The position numbers were made by a program, and so were the translations under genes. The notes beneath the pieces are model-generated. The model ran no database searches and had not been told where the DNA came from. It was given only the letters and a program-made list of their open reading frames with translations. From positions 1-41,423 of the forward strand of contig WSXY01000014.1 in assembly GCA_009773565.1 (NCBI GenBank): a DNA stretch of 41,423 nucleotides, written 5' to 3'. This stretch comes from Actinomycetota bacterium (GTDB taxonomy: Bacteria; Actinomycetota; Coriobacteriia; Anaerosomatales; Anaerosomataceae). Shown piece by piece: positions 16,492 through 24,546 of this stretch (within the stretch, counting starts at the first letter, position 1; each line of letters starts with the position of its first letter).

Positions 16492-16854
16492 GTGGCACGC
16501 GAAGACACCTTCCGAGACGCCCGGGAACACCTCCAGGGGCTCTCTGATGAAGCCCTCGAGGCCCGCTTCTGGGAACTCTCGCAGCAGTGCGTGGATCCGC
16601 TCGTGGAGCTCGCCCGCACGCATACGTCGCCGTCAATCGAGCGCAGCGTGCTCATGCGCATGGGTATCGACTCGCGCACGTGTATGGCGGTCGTCGGCGA
16701 GTGCGAGAAGCGCGGTCTCCTCGGCCATGGCGCCGGACACGTGCTGCTCGTCTGCATGCAGGCGTGGTCGTGCGATGCTCGCACCGCCGCCGCAAAACTC
16801 GCGACCGGCGAGGGCTGGGAAACGCCCGCTGCGAAGTGGGGCGGTGCGCGATGA
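16492..16854 (+). CDS. oraS: D-ornithine 4,5-aminomutase, small subunit
   Basis: The 120-residue OraS protein forms a heterodimer with OraE. Typical features are FWELSQQCVDPLVELARTHTSPSIERSVLMRMGIDS and GHGAGHVLLVCMQ. Length matches known OraS (about 120 residues). Start is GTG at 16492, with AGGAG seven bases before. The stop overlaps the oraE ATG (ATGA), so translation is coupled. Confidence 0.93.
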   Translation: MAREDTFRDAREHLQGLSDEALEARFWELSQQCVDPLVELARTHTSPSIERSVLMRMGIDSRTCMAVVGECEKRGLLGHGAGHVLLVCMQAWSCDARTAAAKLATGEGWETPAAKWGGAR

Positions 16855-19061
16855 GCGATCGTCTGCCGCCGCTCGACCCTAACAAGAAGCTCGACGTCGC
16901 AGCCCTGCTCGACGGACTCGACACCTACCGTCCCCGCCGTAGCGCGTGGCACTGGCGCGAGCAGGTACCCGGGCAGCGCCTCTACGAGTTCACCTATCAC
17001 GAGACCTCAAAGGGTCTCAAGCACTCCGTTCCGCTGCCCGCCGCGCACTACTTCGAGAACATCGACCCGCAGCCGGACTGCGTCATCACGACCGAGATCG
17101 CATCCGGCAGGCCTGAAGACGACATCCGCCGCATGCGCATGGCGGCCTGGCACGGCGCTGACCACATGATGGTCATCCGTACGGCCGGCCAGTCGCACAT
17201 GGACGGGCTGCTCGAAGGCACGCCGGAGGGCGTCGGCGGCATCGCCATCACCCGCAAGCAGCTACGTCTCACGCGCCGCGCGCTCGACCTCATCGAGGAC
17301 GAGGTCGGTCGCCTCATCAACTTCCACAGCTACGTCAGCGGCGTGGCCGGCCCCGAGATGGCCGTCATGTTCGCCGAGGAGGGCGTCAACGGCGCCCACC
17401 AGGACCCGCAGTACAACATCCTGTATCGCAACATCAACATGTACCGCTCGTTCGTGGATGCCGCGGTCGCCAAGCATGTGATGGCGTCGGTCGGGATGCT
17501 CCAGATCGACGGGGCGCACAACGCCAATGCCACGGCTGTGAAGGCGTGGAAGGTCATGCCGGAGCTCCTCGTCCAGCACGCCATCAACTGCGCGTTCTCT
17601 GAGGCGGTCGGCATGCCGAAGGAGAGCATCGCGCTTTCCACCGTGCCGCCGGACGCCGCGCCCGCGCCCTGCATGCGCATGGATCTCCCGTACGCGATCG
17701 CACTACGCGACCTCTTCGGGCAGTACAAGATGCGCGCACAGCAGAACACGCGCTACATGGAGTCCGAAGGCCGCGACGCGACCGTCTCGCACGTGATGAA
17801 CCTGATGATCTCGCGGCTGACCTCTGCCGATATCCAGTCGACGATCACGCCCGACGAGGGCCGAAACGTGCCGTGGCACTACAACAACGTCGCAGCCGTG
17901 AATACTGCGAAGCAGTCGCTCGTGGGTATGGACGGCCTGCGCGAGATGGTGAAGATCGACCGCGAGAACCCCGAACTCAAGAGCCGCATCCGCGAGCTCA
18001 AGGAGCGCGCGGTGCTCTTCCTCGAGGCGATGATCGCTGACGGCGGCTACTTCGCCGGCGTCGAGGATGCGTACTTCGTCGACTCGGGCGAATACCCCGA
18101 GACCAACGACGACGGCATCGCACGATGCTCCGACGGCGGCGTGGCCGTGGACACGATAGTCCCGCGCGCCGACGACTACCTCGCACCCGTCTGCCACCAC
18201 TTCGGTGTGAATCACCTGCCCGAGGGCGTCGTGAACGCCTGCACCCTCATCGGCGGATGCACGCTCTGCGACGACACAAAGGTGCCGTACGCCGACGAGC
18301 TCGACCCCGAGGACAACGTGAACACCCGTCTGGCGGCAACCGCCGAGCAGCGCGAACGCGACCTCATCACGCCCGAGGTCGAGTGGGCTGGCGACGGCAT
18401 GGTGGCCGTCACGATGTTCCTCCCCGCCTCCGAGCGTGTGGCCGAAGCCGCCGCGCTTGAGATCGGGCGCGCCATGAACCTCATCGACCCGGAGGTCATC
18501 CACCGCCAGGTCATGCACCCCGCCGAAGGCACGCTTGTGGAGATCAAGGGCCGCCTCGACGTGGCGATCGACCCGACGACGCTCGTGATTCCCGAGCCGC
18601 CCGAAGTCCTCACCGATGAGGAGATCCGCGAGTTCGTGCACGCGCGCGAGCTGCGCGTGGTCGCGGCCACCGTGGGCGCTGACGAGCACTCGGTCGGCAT
18701 GCGCGAGATCATCGACATCAAGCACGGCGGGCTCGAGAAGTGGGGCTTCGGCATCACCTACCTCGGCACGTCCGTGCCGATCGAGAAGCTGCTCGACGCC
18801 GCCATTGAGCACGCCGCAAGCGCGGTGCTCATCTCGACGATCATCACGCACGGCGACATGCACCGCGACAACATGGAGAAGCTCGCCGACCTCGCCGCCG
18901 AGAAGGGTGTGCGCGACAAGCTGCTGCTCATCGCAGGCGGCACGCAGGTCACCGACGAGCAGGCATGCGGCTGGGGCATGGACGCCGGTTTCGGCCGCAG
19001 GACCAAGGGCATCGACGTCGCCAGCTTCATCGTGAAGACGATGCGCGAGCGAGGGTTGTAG
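16851..19061 (+). CDS. oraE: D-ornithine 4,5-aminomutase, large B12/PLP subunit
   Basis: The 736-residue subunit carries out the radical 1,2-shift of the terminal amino group of D-ornithine, giving (2R,4S)-2,4-diaminopentanoate. It uses adenosylcobalamin and PLP. The large N-terminal barrel includes GQYKMRAQQNTRYMESEG and DGGVAVDTIVPRADDYLAPVCHHFGVNHLPEG. The C-terminal B12-binding domain has base-off motif D611-x-H613-x-x-G616 (GADEHSVGM), followed by GFGITYLGTSVPIEKLL and LLLIAGGTQVTDEQACGWGMDAGF. It is one of the longest and best conserved genes here. The cluster continues with the reactivator and racemase genes about 2.2 kb downstream. Confidence 0.96.
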   Translation: MSDRLPPLDPNKKLDVAALLDGLDTYRPRRSAWHWREQVPGQRLYEFTYHETSKGLKHSVPLPAAHYFENIDPQPDCVITTEIASGRPEDDIRRMRMAAWHGADHMMVIRTAGQSHMDGLLEGTPEGVGGIAITRKQLRLTRRALDLIEDEVGRLINFHSYVSGVAGPEMAVMFAEEGVNGAHQDPQYNILYRNINMYRSFVDAAVAKHVMASVGMLQIDGAHNANATAVKAWKVMPELLVQHAINCAFSEAVGMPKESIALSTVPPDAAPAPCMRMDLPYAIALRDLFGQYKMRAQQNTRYMESEGRDATVSHVMNLMISRLTSADIQSTITPDEGRNVPWHYNNVAAVNTAKQSLVGMDGLREMVKIDRENPELKSRIRELKERAVLFLEAMIADGGYFAGVEDAYFVDSGEYPETNDDGIARCSDGGVAVDTIVPRADDYLAPVCHHFGVNHLPEGVVNACTLIGGCTLCDDTKVPYADELDPEDNVNTRLAATAEQRERDLITPEVEWAGDGMVAVTMFLPASERVAEAAALEIGRAMNLIDPEVIHRQVMHPAEGTLVEIKGRLDVAIDPTTLVIPEPPEVLTDEEIREFVHARELRVVAATVGADEHSVGMREIIDIKHGGLEKWGFGITYLGTSVPIEKLLDAAIEHAASAVLISTIITHGDMHRDNMEKLADLAAEKGVRDKLLLIAGGTQVTDEQACGWGMDAGFGRRTKGIDVASFIVKTMRERGL

Positions 19062-19110
19062 GGTCACTGAGGCCCTTGCGACGGGGCTCCGCATCCACCA
19101 GCAGGTACCG

Positions 19111-19341
19111 CTAGCAGCGGTCGGACACCAGCGCCGCCGGATCTACTTCCAGTGCCTTCGCGAGCCGCGCGATGGTTCTTATGGTCGCGTTACGTCTTCC
19201 AGCCTCGCAACTACTCACGTAGGTGCGGTCGAGTTGCGCAATGTGCGCAAGTTGCTCCTGCGATAGACCGCGCTCTTGACGAAGGCATCGCAAGCGTCGC
19301 CCGAAGTCCACGCAGTAGGGGTCTAGTAGTGGTTTCTCCAT
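19111..19341 (-). CDS. Small XRE-family transcriptional regulator
   Basis: The 76-residue protein is almost entirely one Cro/C1-type helix-turn-helix: FGRRLRCLRQERGLSQEQLAHIAQLDRTYVSSCEAGRRNATIRTIARLAKALEVDPAAL. Such stand-alone domains resemble C-proteins of restriction-modification systems, but no modification genes are adjacent. It is divergent from the DUF4352 gene, and an inverted repeat lies between them (19379-19431). Confidence 0.85.
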   Translation of the reverse strand: MEKPLLDPYCVDFGRRLRCLRQERGLSQEQLAHIAQLDRTYVSSCEAGRRNATIRTIARLAKALEVDPAALVSDRC

Positions 19342-19378
19342 GCCTGAAGTGAATGCCGGTGTTGACCATAGGTCTACG

Positions 19379-19431
19379 GACTATGAGTCACACCCCGCTT
19401 ACGCTAACATCAAGAATGTTGACGTATAGTC
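19379..19431. promoter_or_regulatory. Inverted repeat between the XRE regulator and DUF4352 genes
   Basis: GACTATGAGTCA (19379-19390) and TGACGTATAGTC (19420-19431) are inverted copies matching at 10 of 12 positions, about 41 bp centre to centre. A smaller repeat AACAT-N5-ATGTT lies between them. It is a candidate operator for the divergent XRE protein. Confidence 0.35.
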
Positions 19432-19482
19432 ATCACCGCGGATAAGCAAACCCGGTGCAGTTCCTACTGATAGGGGGGTCTG

Positions 19483-20082
19483 ATGGCAGACGAAGTTGTA
19501 GGTAAGCCGAAGAAGCCGTTTTACAAGAAAGTGTGGTTCTGGATCCTCGCCATCCTGGTTCTTAGCGTCATCGCGTCGAGTGGGGGCGGCGGCACAAAGA
19601 GCACCGATACCGCGAAGACTCCAGCATCCAGTGAGTCCACATCAACGACCTCTGCGGAGAAGCCCGCAGCTGCGCCCGCGGAGAAGATAGCCAAGATCGG
19701 CGACGCACTCAAGGTGGGCGACCTCGTCTTCACGGTTGTCGACGCGAAGGCGACCAAGCAACTGAAGAGCCCACTCGGCAACAAGACCGGCAACTGGATG
19801 GTTGTCACCGTCACCGTGAAGAATGAATCGAAGGAGGCCGTCACAATAGACTCCTCGTACTTCAAGCTCCTCGAGGGTGATGGCACCGCTTACGAGACTG
19901 ATAGCGACAACATCATGTACCTGGATGCGGAGCAGAGCTTCTTCCTCGAAAAGATCAACCCGAAGCTCGAGAAGCAGGGTAAGGTACTGTTCGCCATTCC
20001 TGAAGGCGTAAAGGATCTCAAGCTGCAGGTTCAGACAGGTCTATTTGGGACAGAGACAGGCGAGATCTCCCTGTCCAAGTAA
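19483..20082 (+). CDS. DUF4352-domain membrane-anchored protein
   Basis: The 199-residue product has a short basic N-terminus, one membrane helix (about 17-34, VWFWILAILVLSVIASS), and a Ser/Thr/Ala-rich low-complexity linker to about residue 68. The rest is a beta-rich DUF4352/telokin-like domain, containing NWMVVTVTVKNESKEAVTIDSSYFKLLEGDGTAYETD and KQGKVLFAIPEGVKDLKLQVQ. The domain is found outside the membrane; its ligand is unknown. The ATG follows AGGGGGGTCTG. A terminator follows directly. Confidence 0.85.
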   Translation: MADEVVGKPKKPFYKKVWFWILAILVLSVIASSGGGGTKSTDTAKTPASSESTSTTSAEKPAAAPAEKIAKIGDALKVGDLVFTVVDAKATKQLKSPLGNKTGNWMVVTVTVKNESKEAVTIDSSYFKLLEGDGTAYETDSDNIMYLDAEQSFFLEKINPKLEKQGKVLFAIPEGVKDLKLQVQTGLFGTETGEISLSK

Positions 20083-20104
20083 TCCTCACAGAACTGCGTG
20101 ACTA

Positions 20105-20138
20105 CAGAGGGTGCCGTGTGGCGCCCTCTGTTGCATTT
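20105..20138 (+). terminator. Terminator after the DUF4352 gene
   Basis: CAGAGGGTGCC and GGCGCCCTCTG form an 11-bp stem with one non-Watson-Crick pair and a GTGT loop, followed by TTGCATTT. Confidence 0.7.
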
Positions 20139-20171
20139 GCCCTGGCTACCAAATCGAGCACGCTATGGAGC

Positions 20172-20202
20172 GGTTTACTTTCCCTATGGGTAGGTTTACT
20201 TT
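20172..20202 (+). promoter_or_regulatory. Twin direct repeats upstream of the MNT/HEPN pair
   Basis: GGTTTACTTT occurs twice, 21 bp apart (two helical turns), ending six bases before the ATG at 20209. No ribosome site is seen. It is a likely autoregulatory site for the HTH-containing first gene. Confidence 0.45.
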
Positions 20203-20208
20203 ACATAT

Positions 20209-20862
20209 ATGCCTTCAACACACTCAGTCGAGGACATTCTCGGCAACCGGAGCAGAATCCGCGTCCTGCGAGTACTTAACGGCGTCAGTGTGCCGCTTAA
20301 CGCCGCGCAGATTGCGCGTCGTACCACGCTGTCGAAACCTGCAGTTGCGACAGCTCTTGATGATCTGATCGAGATGGGTCTCGTGGGCTTCAGCCCAATT
20401 GGACGGGCGACGGCTTACTGGATCATCCACGAGAACATCTACGTGCAAGAGATTGTTAAGCCCCTGTTTGAATTCGAGTTAGAGGTCCCCGATATACTCG
20501 AGTCTGACCTCAAGAAGGTGTTCTGCACGGATTCAGTCTCGGTAATCCTCTTCGGCAGCTACGCGCGCGGAGATCAGCGCCGCGACAGCGACATCGATGT
20601 GATTGTGGTGGGCGCCGATGAGGCAGCGAAAGAGCGTCTGCAGGAGACGTATTTACAGCAATCGCGCGAACTCACATCGCGATACGGGGCACCGATATCC
20701 GTCATTGCATACAGCCTTGCTGAGGCGGCCGGACTACGAGATCGGTCTCCCGCTTTTTACGGGGAATTGCGCAAGGACGGTCTGGTTGTGTCCGGACTTG
20801 CTCCTTACGAATGGAAATGGGATGACAAGCAGGCGAACAACCAGGACGGTGTCGGGGCATGA
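20209..20862 (+). CDS. MNT-type nucleotidyltransferase with N-terminal winged HTH (antitoxin candidate)
   Basis: The 217-residue protein has an N-terminal winged helix (about 5-75: NRSRIRVLRVLNGVSVPLNAAQIARRTTLSKPAVATALDDLIEMGLV). A minimal nucleotidyltransferase domain follows from about 105, with the signature LFGSYARGDQRRDSDIDVIVV, the GS-x10-13-DxD motif of the MNT family. In HEPN-MNT toxin-antitoxin pairs the MNT protein neutralises the HEPN RNase by AMPylation. The HTH is a plausible autorepressor acting at the direct repeats upstream. It overlaps the next gene by 41 bases. Confidence 0.8.
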   Translation: MPSTHSVEDILGNRSRIRVLRVLNGVSVPLNAAQIARRTTLSKPAVATALDDLIEMGLVGFSPIGRATAYWIIHENIYVQEIVKPLFEFELEVPDILESDLKKVFCTDSVSVILFGSYARGDQRRDSDIDVIVVGADEAAKERLQETYLQQSRELTSRYGAPISVIAYSLAEAAGLRDRSPAFYGELRKDGLVVSGLAPYEWKWDDKQANNQDGVGA

Positions 20863-21241
20863 CGCCCGCGCGTCCTTCAGCAAGGCCCGGGAGTTCGTTG
20901 CTGCGGCGCACGACGACCAGAATGCAAGCCGCTGGAACGCAGCCGGGCTAGCGGCAGTCCATGCCGGAATCTGTGCTGGTGACGCAATCACCATCTCAGT
21001 TCTGGGGGTCAGGAGCACATCGCCGGATCATGCTGCTGTGATCGAGTTGCTCGGCGGAGTGGAAGCGTTTGGCGCGCCTCAGCGAAGGCAGCTAGTCGGG
21101 CTTCTCAGCATGAAGAATGCCGTTGCTTACGAGCAGCGACTCCTCACTAAGACCGAAGCGAAACAGCTCGTTGACCAGGCTGAGCGCTTCCTGGCGTGGG
21201 CCGAGCGGGCTACTCAAGGACCCTTGGGCGAGTCACGCTGA
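20822..21241 (+). CDS. HEPN-domain protein (toxin candidate)
   Basis: The 139-residue helical protein overlaps the nucleotidyltransferase gene. The segment SFSKAREFVAAAHDDQNASRWNAAGLAAVHAGICAGDAITISVLG resembles the first helices of HEPN domains (the ARSAYYAAFHA-like region). A full R-x4-6-H ribonuclease motif cannot be identified with certainty. ATG at 20822 was chosen because the sequence upstream in this frame is not homologous. Gene order and overlap agree with a HEPN-MNT module. Confidence 0.65.
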   Translation: MTSRRTTRTVSGHDARASFSKAREFVAAAHDDQNASRWNAAGLAAVHAGICAGDAITISVLGVRSTSPDHAAVIELLGGVEAFGAPQRRQLVGLLSMKNAVAYEQRLLTKTEAKQLVDQAERFLAWAERATQGPLGESR

Positions 21242-21308
21242 TACACATCGCGGCATACTCATGCCATCATCAGCGTATGTGCACCCGACTCTCAGAGAGC
21301 GATTCGAG

Positions 21309-22655
21309 ATGACCTCCCCACGCCCCATCGATGCACTCGTCGCCGAGATCGGCTCGACGACGACGGTCGTCTCGGCGTTCGACGGCCTCGCGACCGGCGC
21401 TGACGGCGCTCCCCGACTCCTCGGCCAGGGCTTCGCGCCGACTTCGGTGGCAGAAGGTGACGTGCGCATCGGCCTCGATGCTGCTCGCGCAATGCTCGAG
21501 GAATCGCTCGGAGCGCTCGAGCCGACCGTCACGCTCGCGACGTCGTCGGCGGCGGGCGGACTGCGCATGACCGTGCACGGGCTCACGCAGAAGATGACGG
21601 CTGCTGCCGCACACGAGGCGGCTCTCGGCGCTGGCGCGGTCGTCGAGTACACCACCGCCGGTCGGCTACGTGATGGCGACCTGCGGCGCATCGAAGAGGT
21701 GCATCCCAGTCTCATCCTCCTCGCCGGTGGTGTCGAAGGCGGTGACAGCGAGGTCGTGCTCCACAACGCCGCGCGGCTCGCGGAGCTCTCCATTCGCCCG
21801 ATCATCGTCTACGGCGGCAACTCCGTGGTGGCCGAGGAGGCCCGCACGCTGCTCGAAAGCGCCGGTTTCCGCGTGCGCGTCACCGCTAACGTCTACCCTG
21901 GCATCGACGAACTCGATATCGTGCCGGCCCGCACGGTCATCCACGACGCCTTCGAGGAGCACATCACGCACGCACCGGGCATGGAGCGCATCGGCGGCTT
22001 CGTCACCGGCCGCATCCTACCCACCCCGGGCGCGGTCCTCATCGCGAGCGAGCTTCTCGCGGCCGAACTCGGCGACCTCGTGCTCGTCGACGTCGGTGGC
22101 GCGACCTCCGACGTGCACTCGATCACCGACGGAAGCCCGGAAATCGCGGCTATCTCCGTGGAGCCCCAGCCGCACTCAAAGCGCACCGTCGAGGGCGACC
22201 TCGGCACGTTCGTGAGCGCGGCGCACGTCGCCGCACTGCTGCCACCTGCGGAGCGCCCTAACCCACTACCGCCCGCAATCCCGCTCACGCCCGCGGACGT
22301 CGCGGCCGCGGCCGCGCTCGCGCGCATCGCAACCGTCACCGCAGTCGAGCGTCACGCGGGTCACCTCTCGCATCTCTACACGCCAAGCGGCCGCAAGACG
22401 GTCGCTCGCGGCCGCGACCTCACCGCGTGTCGCCTGATCGTCGGCACCGGCGGCGCACTCACGCGGCTGCCGGGTGGCCTGGAGGCGCTCGAAGCAGTAC
22501 GCGCGGGTTCTGCGGCAAGCGACAAGCTGTTGCCGCCCGCTGACTCGCGCGCGGTACTCGATCGCGATTACATCTTCGCGTGCTGCGGCGCGCTCTCGAC
22601 GCACTTCCCCGCCGGCGCCGTGGTCGCGCTTATGCGGACAAGCATCGGGCTTTAG
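21309..22655 (+). CDS. GlmL/MutL-like ASKHA-family protein of the ornithine cluster
   Basis: The 448-residue protein belongs to the GlmL/MutL family of ASKHA ATPases found beside B12-dependent mutases. Seen here are the phosphate-1 loop (LVAEIGSTTTVVSAFDG, about 8-24), a LILLAGGVEGGDSEV segment, and DLVLVDVGGATSDVHSI. The likely role is reactivation or cofactor chaperoning of OraSE, by analogy with genes in glutamate mutase and ornithine aminomutase clusters. ATG at 21309 was taken because homology begins there; an in-frame ATG at 21261 is possible. The stop TAG overlaps the ribosome site of the racemase gene. Confidence 0.85.
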   Translation: MTSPRPIDALVAEIGSTTTVVSAFDGLATGADGAPRLLGQGFAPTSVAEGDVRIGLDAARAMLEESLGALEPTVTLATSSAAGGLRMTVHGLTQKMTAAAAHEAALGAGAVVEYTTAGRLRDGDLRRIEEVHPSLILLAGGVEGGDSEVVLHNAARLAELSIRPIIVYGGNSVVAEEARTLLESAGFRVRVTANVYPGIDELDIVPARTVIHDAFEEHITHAPGMERIGGFVTGRILPTPGAVLIASELLAAELGDLVLVDVGGATSDVHSITDGSPEIAAISVEPQPHSKRTVEGDLGTFVSAAHVAALLPPAERPNPLPPAIPLTPADVAAAAALARIATVTAVERHAGHLSHLYTPSGRKTVARGRDLTACRLIVGTGGALTRLPGGLEALEAVRAGSAASDKLLPPADSRAVLDRDYIFACCGALSTHFPAGAVVALMRTSIGL

Positions 22656-22663
22656 GAGCCGTC

Positions 22664-23737
22664 ATGCATTCACGAGCCACCGTCACCATCGACCTCGCCA
22701 TGATTACCGAGAACACTCGCTGCATCGTCGATGCACTCGGGGGTCGAGAGGTCATCGGCGTCACGAAGGTGACCTGCGCGTCGCCCGAGGTCGCACGCGC
22801 GATGCTCGCCGGTGGTGCGAGCGGCCTCGCCGACTCCCGCCTTGAGAACATCGCGCATCTGCGCGAAGCGGGTATCACCGCACCCATCTGGCTGCTTCGC
22901 TCGCCAACACCGGCGCTCGCCGACGAGACCGTTCGCTATGCGGATGTGTCACTCGAGAGTGAGCTTGTGACGGTACGGGCGCTCGACGCGGCCGCCCGCG
23001 AAGCTGGCACGCGGCACGGGATCATCGCGATGGTCGACCTCGGCGACCTCCGCGAGGGAGTCATGCCCGAGGAGTTGCCGCGCTTCCTCAAGGGCGTCAT
23101 GGCGCTCGAGAACATCGACATCATCGGCATCGGCACAAGCCTCACCTGCTACGGCGCGATCATTCCGACGGCAGACAACCTGGGAATGCTCGCCGCGCTG
23201 GCTTCCGTTTCTGAGAAGGAAGTGGGTCACCCGCTTGTCGTGAGTGGTGGCATGTCGAGTTCGCTCGATGCGCTCGTAGCCGGTGACCTGCCGCCTGCCG
23301 TGACCAACTTACGCATCGGGGAGAGCATCCTTCTCGGGGTCAGCACCGTCACTCGCGAGCCCATCCTCGGGCTGCACACCGATGCCATCACCCTGTCGGC
23401 TCCGATCATCGAGTGCCTGCGCAAACCGTCGAAGCCGCGCGGCACAAGCGCGCAAGATGCATTCGGCGGACGGCCGAGCTTCCAGGATCGCGGCGTACGG
23501 CGGCGCGCGATCTGTGCAATCGGCCGCCAGGACGCACCGCCCGAGGGACTCATCGCCGTCGACCCGCGAGCGCAGGTACTCGGCGCCTCAAGCGACCATC
23601 TCATCGTGGACGTCGAGGATCTTCCTACCGTGCCGAAGGTGGGCGATACGCTGAAGTTCGTGCCGAACTACTCGGCAATGTTGCGGCTCTTCACCTCGCC
23701 GTACGTGGACAAAGTGTTCATGACGCCTATGCGATGA
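22664..23737 (+). CDS. orr: Ornithine racemase (alanine racemase-like, PLP)
   Basis: The 357-residue fold-type III PLP enzyme converts L-ornithine to D-ornithine, the substrate of OraSE. The PLP lysine is Lys35 in GVTKVTCASP. The barrel motifs include SRLENIAHLREAGI, IIAMVDLGDLREGVMPEELPRFL (the DLGDLREG motif of ornithine/lysine racemases) and VSGGMSSSL with TNLRIGESILLG. Context in the ornithine cluster supports ornithine rather than alanine. GGAG precedes the ATG by five bases. The 3' end overlaps the convergent PIN gene by 11 bases. Confidence 0.92.
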   Translation: MHSRATVTIDLAMITENTRCIVDALGGREVIGVTKVTCASPEVARAMLAGGASGLADSRLENIAHLREAGITAPIWLLRSPTPALADETVRYADVSLESELVTVRALDAAAREAGTRHGIIAMVDLGDLREGVMPEELPRFLKGVMALENIDIIGIGTSLTCYGAIIPTADNLGMLAALASVSEKEVGHPLVVSGGMSSSLDALVAGDLPPAVTNLRIGESILLGVSTVTREPILGLHTDAITLSAPIIECLRKPSKPRGTSAQDAFGGRPSFQDRGVRRRAICAIGRQDAPPEGLIAVDPRAQVLGASSDHLIVDVEDLPTVPKVGDTLKFVPNYSAMLRLFTSPYVDKVFMTPMR

Positions 23738-24158
23738 GGTGCACGCGACACGATGTCGTCGCGGCCTGACGCAGGTCCGCCGTGGCGAGCTCGGCGTCGA
23801 GACGCGCCGCAAGCGCGATGAAGGCAGCGTCGTAGAGGGCGAGCTTCTCGGTGCTCGCGATGCGCGCGGCATCCACGAGAAGCCCCTCATCGACGGGCGC
23901 CATGAGTAGACCGACGTCGGTGAGCAGCCGAATCGCGCGCTCGGCGTCGTCGCTATCAGCCCCGAGGTAGGTGAGCACGTTGATGACCTCGATGGGCAGA
24001 TCGGCCGGCGCCACGAGCGTGACCTCGTCTCGTTCGTGCTGACGCAGGAGCTCGATAGCGGGGCCGGCACCGTCCTCAGCGGGATAGAACCATTTGAGGA
24101 CGATCGAGGTGTCAACGACGACCGGTGCGCCCGTCGAGGAGCGAGAGCCGCTACTCAT
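23727..24158 (-). CDS. PIN-domain toxin
   Basis: The 143-residue protein has PIN-domain features: VVVDTSIVLKWFYPAED (first Asp), PIEVINVL (Glu), LYDAAFIALAARLDAELATAD (later Asp residues). It is the likely ribonuclease toxin of a pair with the upstream ribbon-helix-helix antitoxin, which it overlaps by eight bases. Its 3' end overlaps that of the racemase gene on the other strand. Confidence 0.85.
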   Translation of the reverse strand: MSSGSRSSTGAPVVVDTSIVLKWFYPAEDGAGPAIELLRQHERDEVTLVAPADLPIEVINVLTYLGADSDDAERAIRLLTDVGLLMAPVDEGLLVDAARIASTEKLALYDAAFIALAARLDAELATADLRQAATTSCRVHLIA

Positions 24159-24447
24159 CGCCAGTCGTCCGCTGCTCGATCCAAACGGGCGTGGCGTCCC
24201 GAAGCTGGCGCAGGAGAGACACGCCGTCCGAACCGCCGGGCAGGCCGCGACCGATCTCGCGCATGCCTACGATTGCCCGCTCGATCCTATCGACGCGCAC
24301 GACGCGCGCAAGGTCCCGGTCAAGCTCGGCGATGTAACGGGTGACGGCTTCCTGGATGAAGGCGCTCCGGGTCGTGGCCGACGCTTCCGATCGCTGATCG
24401 ACCGCCTCAAGCATGCCCTCCGGGAACGAGATGTTTGCCTTACCCAC
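24151..24447 (-). CDS. Ribbon-helix-helix antitoxin
   Basis: The 98-residue protein has an N-terminal RHH motif (KANISFPEGMLEAVDQRSEASATTRSAFIQEAVTRYI) and a C-terminal toxin-binding-like tail (GSDGVSLLRQLRDATPVWIEQR). GTG at 24447 was chosen because GGAGG lies seven bases upstream and the RHH begins at once; the open frame extends further but as non-homologous sequence. A triple direct repeat lies just upstream. Confidence 0.8.
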   Translation of the reverse strand: MGKANISFPEGMLEAVDQRSEASATTRSAFIQEAVTRYIAELDRDLARVVRVDRIERAIVGMREIGRGLPGGSDGVSLLRQLRDATPVWIEQRTTGDE

Positions 24448-24461
24448 GATAGCCCTCCGAG

Positions 24462-24492
24462 TAGCACCTGCTATAGCACCTCTGGTAGCACC
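24462..24492. promoter_or_regulatory. Triple direct repeat operator of the RHH/PIN pair
   Basis: TAGCACC occurs at 24462-24468, 24474-24480 and 24486-24492, with an exact 12-bp period, 15 bases upstream of the antitoxin start. Iterated short half-sites are typical for RHH repressors. Confidence 0.55.
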
Positions 24493-24546
24493 GAGACTAC
24501 GCCGCGAGGAGCGCAGGGTCAAGTGCGCTTCGGGTAGACTCGACAC

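Noticed and set aside
17703-19094. Long minus-strand open frame (463 codons) opposite oraE
   Set aside because: Antisense shadow of oraE, rich in Val/Asp/His/Arg without a family motif.
16446-21268. Shared ATCATCAGCG upstream of oraS (about 16446) and of the GlmL-like gene (about 21258)
   Set aside because: A single 10-base match without symmetry or matching distance to the start codons could be chance in this composition.
24462-24492. Very short CRISPR-like array
   Set aside because: Repeats are 7 bases with 5-base spacers, far below CRISPR dimensions, and no cas genes are present; an RHH operator fits.
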